Shown: one piece after another, positions 1 to 13,090 of the stretch
Numbering within the stretch: the stretch's first letter is position 1
Layout of the letters: each line of letters opens with the position of its first letter
Source: Siniperca chuatsi
Lineage: Eukaryota > Chordata > Actinopteri > Centrarchiformes > Sinipercidae
NCBI RefSeq assembly: GCF_020085105.1
Contig: NC_058045.1
Span: forward strand, 19,174,333 to 19,238,332
Length of the DNA stretch: 64,000 nt
Reading direction: 5' to 3'
Notes under the pieces: generated by a model
What the model saw: the letters and a program-made list of their open reading frames with translations, nothing else
Told to the model about the DNA's origin: nothing
The model's database searches: none
Translations under genes and position numbers: made by a program

Positions 1-2532
1 TTTTGTGTTGCAGTCCAATAAACACAATATTAGTTGCTACTGTATATTAATGTGATTCTTTATTGATCCCTGCAGGAAAACTCTCTTTTTGCTTGCTGCT
101 ACAGCAAGAGTACAGCAGTGGAGATTCTTGCCTACTCAGGTTTTGAACCCTAAACCTCTCAGCTTGAGGGTGATTGTGCTCCTCATCCTGCTAACAAGCC
201 TCCATCTTCAAAGAATTTTGTCATGCTATTTTACTTTATTACGATGGCAAAAAAAGAAAAATATCTTAACATTCCAAAGTCAATCGCTCCCTTTTTTTTC
301 TGTTGTCCATGCACATGCAAATCACTGATGCAAGAGGAGCTTGCACTTACACGTTGCTCTCCCAGGAGGGGAGCTGTCAAGTGTGACCCCCTGTCCAAAT
401 GACCACACAAACCATTTGCAGAACAACTGGTTACTTGACCTTTGAACATCTTGGCTTGAGCAAGTTTTTTGTTCCATAAATGTGTTTGAGCTCCTCTTTC
501 ATCTACTCTGACCTCTGCACCTCTGTTTTAAATGTGTGAATATAGTTCCATTATATATAAAAAAATTCAGACATGTCTATAGCCGATATCTCCATAACTC
601 ATCAACTCACACCAAAACAATCTAGATGGATAAATAGCACTACAAGTAAGAGGAAAAATAAGTATTTTTGATTTTGGGGTGAACTGTCCCTTTATATGAT
701 GGATAAACAGCTGAAATAGTTAGTTAAAAGTAATGGATAAATGGTTAAAATAAATAAGGTAATGGATAAATGGTTACCTTAAAGTGATGGATTATGGTTG
801 AACTAAATAGTGGTGTCAATGAAGAGGTACTTGAGTTCATCTGACAGGACTTTGTGGTACATCTAACAAAATAGGTTGGGAGCAACTAGTGTAAATTAAC
901 AGTGTGCTATTTTGCATTTCCCAATATCACCATGCACCTCATATTTGTTACAAGTATTGATGAGACTGATATTTGTCAGCACAGTTAAGGAGACAGAAAG
1001 CGGTTGCCGGTATTGAGTGCAAAGAAATGGATAATTAGCTGATGGCTGACTCAGGCCACTTTCAGCTTTGTGTGTCAGGGTGGGGATGGAAAAACCGATG
1101 AACCGCATCTCTGCGGGTGTCATAAAGCTTTGCTTTATGGCCAGTTTATGTAGCCTTGCAGATTAAGTTCAAAGAAAGACTGCCGCTCTTTTCTCCATGC
1201 ATCTTAAATCCTGTTTCTCCTTAGCTGGATCTTTAGATCAATTCTTTGGGCTGTGCCGAGATATCCCTGGTGTCAGCAGCTATAGGGCAGCTACAGGAAG
1301 GATGGGGAAGACTGAGTGTCTAAAAATACATTATGATTATTGAAGGGACAAATTCACCTCAGATTTAATAGCGCTCACAGAGCAGCATGACTGTTCCACT
1401 CAAATTGCATACTTTCCTTCACTCTGGAGTGGCGGCATGAGTATTAAAGCTCACAGCTCCCAGCAGGCTAGAATTGCAGCCTCCATAGGAAGATGCAATG
1501 CTCGCATTTGAAGGGCAAAAAAATTACAGTCAATCAGTGGTTCTGCTATGATTCATGCAACAAGTTCTTCCTCAGAAACTACTTCCTGCATTTATCTCAA
1601 AGAGCAGTTCCATGTGGAAATAAATGGGCTGGTGTCTGGAGATGGCACGCTTCCTTTTTCAATTGGTGGAACTGGCAGAGAATCTGCAGCTGTCTAAATC
1701 TCTGACTATACTCCACAGCAGATCACTACTGAATGAGCCTGGTATTATTCTTTTTAGGTTCAAAGTTAACTCAAAATGAATCACAGTGTGAGCAGCATGT
1801 GTTCTCGTGAGTCAAAAACATATCTGTTACTACAGGCACATTAACAATTTGGCTAAAGACAAACCAAATACAGAGGGATTCCAATGAATTTGCAGAATTC
1901 TCTGTTTTCAGTACTAAAACTCAAGCACTTATCTACTTTATCAGGATTGAAGAAATAAAAAAACAAATCAAACAAATGTGGTTGCAAGAAGATTTCAGCA
2001 GTGTGGTAGACATGTATTACTTACATATGAATAATTTATTTTAAAAAGTCTAAAAAATATAAACAGTATAGTTACACTGACAAAGATGTCCAAACACATC
2101 CAGTACATAACATTTGCACACTTGAAATGCAACAGTTAATCAGTATTTACAGAATTTAAGTGTTTATAGTAAAGAAAAAACAAATATATTCTCATACTCT
2201 GGACATCTTCACATAGAAATTAGAGCTGCTGTGCGCTGCAGAAGATTGCACCAGTGAGGATTTTCTACCTACAATGTGACATAATCCTTTTCCAAGATGC
2301 ATTAGAGACGTTTAGGGGGCGAGCCCTATAATTTCTTTTTTCTTTTACAAATAAATCCCCCTCTTTTCCTGTGTGTCTTTTTTTCTCGTACAAACTTCAG
2401 TGTAAACACTGAAATTGTGAGAACAGTGAATCATGAAAAAAAACAGCATTATAACTTAATCACATCAGGATGCTGTGTTTTGCTGTACAAGTACAAGGAG
2501 AGTTTTCAACCAACACATACAGCAGTATAGAC
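1..2532. other. Intergenic DNA, no gene seen
   Basis: No open reading frame here resembles a known protein and none has a convincing exon structure. About 57-130 contains a TTTATTGATCCCTGCAGG tract that resembles the 3' end of a teleost retroelement; a similar tract recurs near 39,856. About 555-700 ends in a 'gggtgaactgtcccttta' tail of a kind common in fish dispersed repeats. The rest is AT-rich single-copy-looking sequence. It lies downstream of the minus-strand sulfotransferase gene, so the part nearest 2,530 may include its 3' untranslated region. Confidence 0.6.
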
Positions 2533-2538
2533 TTTATT
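2533..2538 (-). promoter_or_regulatory. Candidate polyadenylation signal of the sulfotransferase gene
   Basis: AATAAA on the minus strand, about 220 bases beyond the sulfotransferase stop codon. It is the first canonical hexamer I noticed downstream of the gene. It fits a short 3' untranslated region, but longer transcripts are possible. Confidence 0.4.
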
Positions 2539-2759
2539 TTGGATCAATACCTTTTCCAGCATAACACACACTTGAAATTTGGCACTTTTAATATCTTTAA
2601 CAAAATCATAAAAAGTGAAAATACAAGTGATATTAAATTACTTATTAGGCATTATTCAAAAATAAGATAAATTACATTCATTTTATCAGCATCATGACAG
2701 AGAGGAAAGTCAGCAGAAATAAATATGACAGCAAGATTCTTTTAAACCTTTAACCAAAT

Positions 2760-4943
2760 CTACCATGTGACTGGTTGAACGGTCCTGTGTTCCACCAAAC
2801 TCTGGGACAAGTTTCTGAGTTCAGCTGCAGAGTGAGCCTGCTTATATCCCAGCAGAGCCAGAGTGTCATTGCACAGATTCTGCACAGTCCTCACGATGTC
2901 AAAGCCGAGACGAAGCCTCCAGCTCTCTGCTGTGGCTCTGGAGTCTCTGGTGGTGGAGTACCTGTAGTTCCACTCAGACGGAGACGACATGTTACTGTTG
3001 GTGTTCTTTGCAATCCACATCCGCACCCTGTCCTCCATCTCCAGCCCGACAAACCTGTAGATCTCAGAGGCCTTGTCCTTCGGGTTGAACGCCAGGTCCT
3101 CGTACCGCACCAGCAGGTAGCGTCCACGCAGCCATGCCGGTCTTTGCAGGCCTGTTTCTGCAGAGGCCACCATGTCCTTACAGGTGCTAGTGATCTGCGA
3201 CAGGTCGACATATCGAGGCTGCCGTCCTGTCGCATTCCATATTTTCCAAGCACGGAATTGATCTGAAAACGCCATCATGCGTGAGGCCAGTATGGCTCTG
3301 GGGTCTCTCACCAGGTGGATGATCTTTAGATCCAGACGTGGATCTTCTGTCAGGGTACGCAGGTCCCCCACCTCAGGGACCCGCACAGTCTTTATGGCTA
3401 TATGTCCCCTTGACAGACATGACATAGAGGCTAAGGTGAGGTTCAGGGCCCCACACTTCTTAGGACACCAGGTTTCATCAGGCGGATCGGAGGCCACTAC
3501 ATCCCCTCCTTCCAAGCACACAGGAGGGGAACAGAGGGCGTGGCTGGAGCTTCTGCGGAAGAAGGCATTTGTGACGTGGTCCTGGGGCTCCGGACGGATG
3601 TAATTCTCAATGAAGTGAAGGTCACAGGTGTACAGGTTGAGGAGGAGGTCCCTGTATGCTCCCAGTAAGGCCCGGCGGTCCAGGGTGCGACGTAGTCTGC
3701 TGCTGGAGTTGGTGAAGGCCTGCTGGACATGGTAAAGAGGTTCAAACACATAGAATATCCCTGGGTGCTGGTTGAGGAGCTGCCCGGTGAAGGAGGAGCC
3801 ACTGCGAGTCGTGGCAAACAGCAGGATGTGCTTCCGAGGTGACTCGTCGGGCATCCAACTGTCATCGCACAAGGCTCTCCACCTGGAATCTTGAAGAAAG
3901 AAACAACAAAGCCATATGCTTTACGTTTATATTATGTGATACTGACGTTAATTGCATCATGTTTTCTAACAATAGAATAAATAACAGTTTTAAATAACAC
4001 ATTACACAACCTGTTTTACCTGTTGCCTACTTTCAAGATCTGGTAAAAGATGAGTCATTACACTTATTTCAGAAGACTCCGTTTTGTTTCCGACATAACT
4101 TCAAGCCAGGAAAAAGGGAACTACTGAATCAAGCCAATAAAGCTTAAATAATTTAGAGGGTAAACATGCATGAGTAAGTTGCTTGTCTGCTGGTGGTTAC
4201 TGAGGGGGTTTATGAAATGGTGGATCTCTAAATATAGCGCAAATAGCTAACGTGTAATTACTGCTGATGAGGAGTTGATTGCAAAGGGGATATTACTTTT
4301 GTACACAGGAGCTCAGCGCTGGTAAGCTACAGCTGCGCTATGAGAGGAGATTAATGGAGATAAATTGGAGGATAACTGTAAAATGAATCACACATATTTA
4401 ATTTCTCTGTCCTCCCCACTTTTTGGGAATTCCCTCATTTAATGATGTGCTTTTCTATTTATTTTGCTTCAGTCACAACATGGTGCCACAGCTTGATTCT
4501 TGATGCTGTCTCTTTCTTTACTGAATCTCTTTGCATTAGGCTTTCCTCCAAACTGCTAAAATATAACTAATATTACCAATATTAACATTATCAATCAAGT
4601 GTTGAGTGTGTGTCTGTGTACGCCCTCTGCTGGTGCTGTAAAACCAAAGTCTGTAACAATCCACATACATTTCACATTATTTGTTACTTTTACAATAAAT
4701 ATGAGCATACATCTATATACAGCAACAGCTATACACACTTTATGCTCTCTTGTAGCAAGGCAGTACAGTATGTGGGACAATCTTGACTGGCTGTCGAGGC
4801 GTACCTCTGTGGTATCTGGTCTGGCAGTGGTAGGCTCCCTGACAGGGTCCAGACAGCGAGTCCCTCAGGGTGCGGATAGCCGTGTACTGGACCCCCAGAG
4901 ACGCACACACCAGCAGCAGCACCGTCTTCCAGGAGCACTCCAT
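2760..4943 (-). CDS. chst1-like: Carbohydrate 6-O-sulfotransferase, CHST1/CHST16 type (two coding exons)
   Basis: Coding exons are 4943-4805 and 3889-2760. The donor reads AGAG|GTACGC and the acceptor TTCTTCAAG|ATTCC, phase 1, giving 422 residues against 411 for human CHST1. The N-terminus is a type II membrane anchor (MECSWKTVLLL, residues 1-22) that closely matches the CHST1 start. The 5' PAPS-phosphosulfate loop is TTRSGSSF (73-80). KTVRVPEV follows at 213-220 and the 3' phosphate-binding region VRDPRAILASR at 240-250. The family are Golgi enzymes that move sulfate from PAPS to the 6-hydroxyl of galactose or N-acetylhexosamine in glycans such as keratan sulfate. The body of the protein is more diverged from CHST1 than the anchor is. 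Unlike human CHST1, whose coding region I know as one exon, an intron splits the anchor from the catalytic domain. The gene order (CRY1-type neighbours) favours CHST16, the ohnolog lost in amniotes; that is inference. Family membership is certain, the exact paralog is not. Confidence 0.92.
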
Positions 4944-4982
4944 CCTGCCCCCCCCTCTGGCTCTACATCCTTCACGCTGACG
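4944..4982 (-). other. 5' untranslated part of the sulfotransferase start exon
   Basis: The minus strand has a strong acceptor, a pyrimidine-rich tract ending TTGCAG, immediately before position 4982, 39 bases upstream of the ATG. This implies at least one upstream non-coding exon. The ATG context (GCAGGATGG) is favourable. Confidence 0.4.
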
Positions 4983-4989
4983 CTGCAAG

Positions 4990-7511
4990 GGAGGAACAGA
5001 GACACACCAGTGAGATTTCATTTTGATGCATTTTTTCAGCTTCATACATGTGCAGCTCCCACTCAGCCTGCAACCTGCTACTGATGGTCAATGAGCAGCT
5101 CTTGCTGGAGCAGTTAGGATTATTGCTCAAGGGTATTTAGACATCAGAGGGTAAAATATGTCCCATTAACTTTTCCCATCCAGATTTCCCCTGCCAGTTC
5201 AGAATGTGAACCTTTGTCCTACAATTTGAGTAGCAACAGCATTTTCTAGTGATGTAAAAAAGTAATTTGAGTGAATAAAGTATATACCTTTGGGCAGAGC
5301 CAGGCTTGCTTTTTTCTAGCAAGGTAGTAAATAAGATTATTTACCAAAATGTCAAACTATTCCTCAAAAACACATATGCAGTGTTTCTTAAAAAAATACA
5401 GATTCGAGAAAAGGTTGCTCTCTCTCTCCAAGCAGAGCAGACAGCACCTTTCAACATTTCTAACATAAGTAGCTTAAATTCTTTGAATAAACCATTTAAA
5501 AGTTTGGGATTTGTCTCCTAAAAGATCCACAGATTTGTTCTGCAGGAAAAAATGACTCAAAGGTCAGACCTTCGCTGGAAAATGGTAGCAGTAATGTCCC
5601 TATCTACAATAGCTCCACTATTCAGGATACCGTGCACACAGTTGCATAATTACATTTCATTTTTGCTTTCCTCTCTTCTGGGCAATTAAGTCTCTAAGCC
5701 CAGAAAAGAGCTACATACCCAGATAAATATAGCTGTCTTCACATAGAGGTGGATAAGTTTCCTTTGTACACTTCCAAGTACTTTGCCAATGGGCATGAAA
5801 GAGCAAAGGGAGATGTGATTTTCCAAATGGATTTTAGAAAAAAAGGTGCTGCCATTCATTTTTCCCTATGCACCAAACTGATGGTAGGTAATCACACGAG
5901 ATCCTGGGCGCAAACTGTGTCTCCATCACTCAAAAAGCGGCTGCGCAAAGGTAATCATCATCAAAACCACAGGTAAATATACATCATATTACTGACAAAA
6001 ATAAATATCGCCTTCCTGTTTGCTTCCTCACCCTCTTTCTGTCACTCTGTCTCTCTCCAGTCTGCCTCTTGTTCATTAATGATGTTTATGTGTCCCTGGC
6101 AGACTCATGTCCTCAGGAATGCATCACACTGAGCTGAGATTGGCTTTTGATGTTCCATTAATCACAAACAGTGCAAAACCAAAGACATTTACCCTGTTGG
6201 TGACGGGAAAAGAAATCGAGCTGACATGAGCCATTCTGTTTGAATATGGCTTAAAAACAGCATTCGCAGAATGAACTCATCAGGGAGAGAAACTTTGTTT
6301 CTCCGACTGGTAGTTGCAGACAGGATGACAGAAACAGGGACACTGTCTCTTGTTTCTGAACAACTTTAAAGCTGCTAGTTCTGTTTGTGCGTTTTTTAAA
6401 GGACACGAGAGATGGATGAAAAAGCTGAGAAATATAAGCACGAATGACTGCAGATAATAAGAAACTTTGACCAAGCTTCTTACCATCTCTGACACTTAAG
6501 AAAAAGAGAAAAAAAAATCTATCAATTTGACAGTCCTCCCATCCATACCCTACATGTACTGCACAGCTGGCTGACCAAGGCACATATGATTCCTCAGTGA
6601 CAGTTTTTTTTTTTCCTTTCCAGTCGTGATAAGGGCTCAGAGCTCCTCTGCTACACTCCCAGCCGCCCTCTGGAGAATGAAGACAGATGCTTCAATGGAT
6701 TAAAGCAATTTGATTTGTAAGTCCTCCTTTCTCTCTGGCTTATAACTCCTACCGCACCGGGACTCACACCAGGAATAAAAGACACTCTGTCAACAGCTGG
6801 AAGGGGACTGCAAGCTTCAGATGGTCTCAGGTTTTATATCCATCATACAATAACAGTGCTTACAGGGGATAAAAGCCTCTGGGACAGGATCAACCAAAGA
6901 TTACACTGTGCAGTGCATGGGCCTCTGGCAGATATGAGTTGAAATTCAATGAGCGCAGGCATTGCTGCTGCTGAGATAACATAGCTAGCAGCAAAAGTGT
7001 TGGAGATAATGACATTTGTGCATGGTGCAGGAAAGGCAATTGCCTCTGTGGAAAATAAAGGCAACAAATGAGGTTAGATGTTAGTGATGAAGGTGGGACT
7101 GAGGGATTTGGGATGCAAGTGATTGAGGGATGTGACAGTGCCAAAGATTTTTCTATTAAGGCACCTCAGTGTGCTCACAGATCCTCTGAGTGAGGCTGTT
7201 TATTGACAAAGCCTGATGATCAATCAATCTGGGGAAAAAACACAGAGAGAACTGAGCAACAGTAGCAACACCAGGAGGAGCTTCACGTCTCCAGTTAGTC
7301 TTTATCGCTCTGCTCTCCATCTATCTATCCATCTTTCCCCTTGCCTTTCTCTCTCTAAACCAACACCACACATACACACTCGCGCGCACAGAGTGCCACA
7401 GGCGGAGAGCAGAGCGCTGCAGCGCGCAGAGGAGCTGCATCGGACCCCGGGCTACAGAGGAGCTCCTGTGATACGAGAGAAGATGAATCTTGTACTACAT
7501 GACTCCTCCAG

Positions 7512-7562
<51 letters not shown>

Positions 7563-8307
7563 ACATAACGGAGTAAAGGCACTGAGACGAGAAGAAGGAA
7601 GAGTGAAGGAAAAGGTCAACGCTTCATCTGATCTTGTCTGTGGTGAATATATTTCCCTTTCCCTTATAGGATGCTGACTGTACTGTCGGTTGTTCTCACT
7701 GCGTGCTTCATTCACAAACAGAGAGGAAGAGTGAGCAGTGCGGGTTGTTGTTAAGTGAGAAAATAATGTCAAGTTTAGTAATGATGAAATGAAGGAATAG
7801 ACGATAAAATAGGTGGATTAGGAATAAGAGACCTGCAACTTCTGATCTTAAACACGACACTGTTAGTTCGAGTCGTCTCAGTGGCTGTAACAGTGATGAA
7901 GAGCATTCATTTGCATCTTTTACACTGTAAAAATAAATTTACAGCGTTTAATACCAAAATAAACGCAATTTTCCTCTCGGGTTATCACTTAAAAACAACT
8001 GTAGTATTATTTTAATAAATGTTAGAAAAACAAAATAAACAGATATCACCACCAAACGAAGCCCATGTTATAGTAAAACCACAGCCGATAAAGTAAGAGG
8101 TCACTATAAACTCACCATTGAGTACCGCGGGCGCACTTAAAATCGCTGTGTGGAGAAATCATTGGCACATTTACTGATTTGACTCCTCATATCCTCACTG
8201 TCATGATACTCTATGTCAGATTGGAGCATCTTGTTTGTTAGCTAACAGCTCGCTGCGCGTAACATGCACAACAGATGAAAAAAAATAAAAATAAAATGTT
8301 GCCTTAC
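4990..8307. other. Probable 5' intron of the sulfotransferase gene; no coding exon seen
   Basis: If the acceptor at 4982 pairs with the donor GATG|GTAAGG at 8308/8307 (minus strand), this whole stretch is intron. It contains AT-rich sequence, a CpG-richer patch around 7,380-7,460 and a CA microsatellite at 7,514-7,566. The several 60-150 codon open frames are low-complexity or lack coding character. I see no recognisable protein. Confidence 0.35.
7514..7566. repeat. CA dinucleotide microsatellite
   Basis: About 20 uninterrupted CA units preceded by a short GCGC tract and followed by a degenerate CATA end. Both strands form spurious open frames through it. Confidence 0.95.
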
Positions 8308-8365
8308 CATCAACGCACTTGATCAGATTTCTCCGGCCGGTCCAGTCCTGCATTTGTAAAAGTAC

Positions 8366-8405
<40 letters not shown>

Positions 8406-8480
8406 CGGTGTCCAGAGCCGAAGTGGATTCAGAGCTGGAGATGCGCCATGGATGGAGAGAGGCGAGAGGCTGAGTGAGGA
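8308..8480 (-). other. Possible non-coding first exon and promoter of the sulfotransferase gene
   Basis: On the minus strand a strong donor (GTTGATG|GTAAGG) ends a CpG-containing stretch that includes 'ccggccgg' and a CA/TG run at 8,369-8,404. Together with the clean acceptor at 4982 this is a plausible first exon, with transcription starting somewhere near 8.4-8.6 kb. No TATA box was found, so the 5' limit is a guess. Evidence is splice signals and composition only. Confidence 0.25.
8369..8404. repeat. TG dinucleotide microsatellite
   Basis: Eighteen uninterrupted TG units, possibly inside the first exon of the sulfotransferase gene. Confidence 0.95.
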
Positions 8481-8884
8481 GGCTTGTCTCATCCCTCCAG
8501 AGACCACACAGGCTACTGGAGCTGAGTCTCTAGATTGGATGCAAGATTGCCTTGCCGTGCATTACGCTTTGATGCCGTAGGGTACGTTTCATTGCGCCTT
8601 GGAAATGCATGTGATCTCAACAGGCAGTAAACAGAACCAACATCGTGAGATATCACTAAGTCCAAACTGAAATTTGATCCTGCTTCTGTTGCTATCATAA
8701 TTTAATTTGTTTTCCACAAGTAAGAGGACCAGAAATGTCTCATATTTCATGGAGGCAGGTTTCATCAGGTCCAGCCATGCATCAACAATCACTTCAGCAT
8801 CCCACCATGAACATCAGTGTCATCCCCCTTCTCTGTCACTGTCATGCTCTCTGCAGGGATTCTCACTATACCCTCAAATGGAGC

Positions 8885-8886
8885 AC

Positions 8887-8921
<35 letters not shown>

Positions 8922-8925
8922 ACAC
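8885..8925. repeat. CA microsatellite, imperfect
   Basis: CA repeat with one AA interruption near 8,915. Confidence 0.9.
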
Positions 8926-10431
8926 CTCTACCATGAGATTACAGTGGCATAATGACCCCTATTTTTGCTCATTCGAGTGAGGATGACTGCTATCATCAGA
9001 TGTGTGGCCCTCTCCTCACTCTGCTACTGACTCCCCAGTGTGAAGGGATGGGTGCCATATCATTATCCCTGGGGTCATATTTAGCCAGAGACAGCTCCAT
9101 TACTCCTGGGAATGGAGGTCGATTCTGTTTGCTGGCTTTGAGATGTATCTTCTGCTGTGGCTAAAGTGTGTCTTTACTGTGAGTAAAGTAGAGATTGGTG
9201 AAATAATGTTGCTGTCTTTGCTGCATCTCAGTTCTCACTTGCATACTCTCTGCTGTTGGATGAAATGCCAAAGCATTAGAAGCCTTAAACCTCCTATCAA
9301 TGGGGGGATTAGTTCCAACTTTTCTGTCCTTATCGAACTTGTGTTTAAACCTTTCAGGCAGTGCAAGTGAATACACCAAAGCAAAAGGCAGGCAGAAATT
9401 ATCTCAGAAATGGGAAACCGGAGGTGCTGGAAGTCTACCTACGCAGATAAAGAACAAGCTTTTTCTGGTGATATGGGGCTGAGGCACATTACCAGCCAAA
9501 GGTCTTAGCGTGCAAGCACACAAAGGACGACAAGCTGCCAAGAACGCCCGGTGAGTGATACAAGAGTGTCCTGTCCTCCGCACCTCTCTCCGCTGATCCC
9601 TGGCTCTGCCTGCCTACAGCATCCATTCCCCGGCTCTGAGCAGCCGAACGCCCCCACACCTTCTTGGTGAGATTTGAAACAGGCAATAAGAAAAAGTAGA
9701 ATTTTCTGTGAGCGAAAACTGAATCCTCCACGGGCCTCCCTGTTTAGCTATACCCACACTCACCACGCACACATGCAAAGTGCACAAAATCAAATGAGCA
9801 ATAAAGATTTGGAGTGCCTTTCATTTTTCTTAACAAATGCCTCACCAATCTGCACTCTTTCTTCCCCATATCTCTCTGATCCATCCCATATCTGATCTTT
9901 AACATGACAGCAGTCTTTCATCATAAAGTGGATGGAAATGCTCAGCTGAAATCTCTCTACTGTTCAGGATAACCTTGTCTCCTTAGCTCACTGACTGATT
10001 TTCTATATCTGGGCTTGCCTGGCAACTTCTGCACTTTCCCACTTTCTTTTAAAGACGCGATCCATCAGTCAGATTATCTGTCAGTCAGCTTGTCACAAGA
10101 GAAAGCAGGTCTCAAAAAAGTTATCTAAGGGAAGAATTTTGCCTGTGGAGGAAAGCTGGTGTTTCTATACACTCCGTCTCATTTAAGGGAGCTAAAAAAA
10201 AAAGCAGCGCCTTTATTCAGCCCTCCCTCACTATAAGTGCAATAAGCAAGTGAAAGGAAATCTCATTTCGCCCACTAGTATGCCAGCAGAGACAGCTAAA
10301 TTTAATTCAGCAAACAACCAGCACACTTTCTCAATTTCTCACTGGTATTGCATTGGCAACATCTAAAACTTATCCAAAGCTATTGTGGCTTGGACAGTAA
10401 TAACACCATGCAGACACACAACTATTTCATT

Positions 10432-10910
10432 TAAAGGAAGAGTTTGACATTTTGTGAAATAAGCTAACTATGAGCTGTGAGAAGACCCATACCATGGTAA
10501 ATATATGGCTACAGCCAGCAGCTGGTTAGCTTAACTTAGCACAAAGACTGGAAACAGCGGGAAACACCTAGCCTGGCTCTGTCCAAAGGTAACAAAATCT
10601 ACTTACCACCATTTCTAAAGGTGTGTTCAGACAGAAAGCAAAGCGAATTTTCGCTCAGAGCCAAGATAGCTGGTTCCCCCTGTTTCCAGTCTTTATGCTA
10701 GCAAGCATGTTAGCTTAGCTTAGCACAAAACATGGAAACTGGGAGAATAAGCTAACTTGGCTTTGTGTAAACATGACAAATTGTGGTTTCACAGGGGAGT
10801 TATGGTTCCCATCTTTATCCTAAGGTTAGCTAACTGGCTGCTGGTTGTAGCTTCATATTTAACGGACAGACATGAGAGTGGTATCAATGTTCTCATCTAA
10901 CACTGCCAGA
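10432..10910. mobile_element. Non-autonomous fold-back element (TTAGCTTAGC family), rearranged copy
   Basis: The left arm runs from 'tttaaaggaagagtttgacattt' through 'ttagcttaacttagcacaaagactggaaac'. The right side carries the same motifs in the opposite sense, ending in 'tatttaacggacagacatgagagtggtatc'. The same family occurs at 14,600, 55,182 and, complete, at 59,979-60,550. Arms facing each other and no coding capacity suggest a MITE-like element. This copy appears rearranged, with the TTAGCTTAGC segment repeated. Confidence 0.6.
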
Positions 10911-13047
10911 GAGGGAATCCATATGTCCTAAATTGGCGAACAATAATGAAATCATCAAAATATATACTGAGTGGGATTATCTTTATGTAATTTTTGCTCT
11001 CATTTTTTCAAACAATGAGAAGGCTTGTAATCAGGCTTTTTTCCTATTTTTTCCAATAGATATGGAGTTGTTTTTTGTTTTTTTTGCCTTATATTTCTTG
11101 ACCGGGAGGTCATGACTGAATGGGAGGTCATGGCTGAATTCAACGATGCTGACCCCAATCAGACTCAGTGTCTGAGTCTCTTTGACTGCTTGTCATCCTG
11201 AAGCCCACAGAACTCCTGACCCCGCACGCCTCAGTACAGTATTCAGTGTTCAGTGAGCCATTTAGGGAGAGGATCATCTAGCATAAATGTGTCTCTCCCG
11301 TAGACACTCTCATCGCTGGCTGTTTTCTATGAAAACTCCAAATTACAGAGGGAGGTGACCATTTTTATAAACCGAAGCCTTTAGCTAACATTTACCCAGC
11401 CGTGGTGTTCCCACCCTGCTTACCAATTTTGTAAGGCTTCATTTATTAAATTTAGGCGTGACGGGTTGCAAGCCGAGGTGCTTCGCTGTTGGCAGAGTGA
11501 GAGACATCCGTTGAGTGACAGACGAGATGAGGAGAGGAAGAAAGAATGTGGGACATGAGGAATGAGAGAGACAGAGAGAGAGATTACAGTGGAGAGGAAG
11601 AGCAGGAGGGGGAACGAGAAAGTTTAAACACGCCATCTGTGCATCAAAGGTGTGGCTGTGCTGGCTTGCTGCGTTCACGATGCTCATCGGTGTGATTGTT
11701 TTTGAACGAGGGATCTCTTGAATATAGATGGTCTCATTTTCACTCCCCTGTCTACTGAGATCCCCCATTATTTTTTTTTATTCCATCTGCACATGAGTGA
11801 ACAAGTCGGCTCTGCTTTTGTGTTGTTGAACCCTGCTGTGTGCAACAAAAAAAAAAGACTTAATATCTAATTCGTAATTATCTGCTGTATGCATGCAGGT
11901 AGCCGAATGTCATTCAATGAAATTAAAACTTTTTTCCTGTCTTTAAAGTTTTCTCCTAGAACCAATCAAGACTTTCATAGGCGACTCTTTTGTTCCTTAC
12001 ATGCCAGAAGAGCCATTTACATGACTAAGAATTTTCTAGTCTAACCAATTGATAGCTCTTTTTGCTTGCAAGAAGATTCCCTTCACAAAATGTTCAATTA
12101 CGTTGCATCACACATCAATGCATAAAAAGGTAGATAAACTACTTTTTGCTTGTAAACATCAGAGAAGCAGCACAATCATGCCAGGGGATTAAAAAACAGA
12201 ATGATGACTTGTAATGCACCTTCTGCTCTCCCACTGTTTCATCACACAGGGGAGTTGAAGTTTTACAATCTGAAAGAGAGCGAGTATCACAGCATCTCAG
12301 ACTCACGCCCACTAGTTTCTAGGTTATAGACTTCAAATCAAATCTACTGAAAGCCTTTGAGACTTCCAGAGGAAAGTCAGTTTTATTGAGAGCGTTTGAT
12401 TGGTCCTGGTCTCGCTTGGATTGCCCCTCTGAAAATAACAGACATAAATTCCTGCGTGGCTGCAATCCAACCAGACACCTGCACATGTCCGGGTAGCGAG
12501 CAGACCGCCATTAGGGAAGAATAGCCCCAAGTGGCTCGTCTCCCTCCTGTCTCTAACACCCTTTTCTTTCTTCTGGTTTGTTTTTGGACCCAAAGGCCTC
12601 CCTCTGCAACCGTTTTTTCCCCATCACTTTCGCTGTGAAACCAGTCCATCAGCAGTCCTGTCTGGTGCATAATTGGTGCCATTAGCACGACGCATCACAC
12701 ACTCTCAGGCACTGTGGCTGGACAGCAGCAATAGCGAGGTACCCTGCTCTCTCCCTCTTTCCATCTCTCTTGCTCTTTATCCCACCAACTGTTTCACACT
12801 CACAGGGCTCGCAGCCATCACATTTGTGGGAGTAATGGGCCTGGAAAATTACAGCAGATCGGGCCTCAGCAGGTTCAGCCCTGCAGCCACCAGGGAGCAC
12901 CGAGCAGACGTGCTGATTCTACAGAACATGGCCTCCTGATCGGACAGAAAGAGGTGCCCTGGGAGGGAAGGAGGGAGGGAGCCAAGGAGGGATCATGTTA
13001 ACATCCGCTGGCTGTGATTTTGATTGTTGCATTGGTGAGAGACATGG

Positions 13048-13050
<3 letters not shown>

Positions 13051-13087
<37 letters not shown>

Positions 13088-13090
13088 AAA
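13051..13090. repeat. TG microsatellite joined to AG run
   Basis: About 14 TG units passing directly into AG repeats. Confidence 0.9.

Noticed and set aside
2775-3603. Plus-strand open frames of 163 and 108 codons
   Set aside because: They are antisense shadows of the sulfotransferase catalytic exon and match no protein.
7216-7772. Open frames through the CA microsatellite on both strands
   Set aside because: Composition comes from the repeat (His-Thr or Val-Cys runs) and there is no supporting exon structure.
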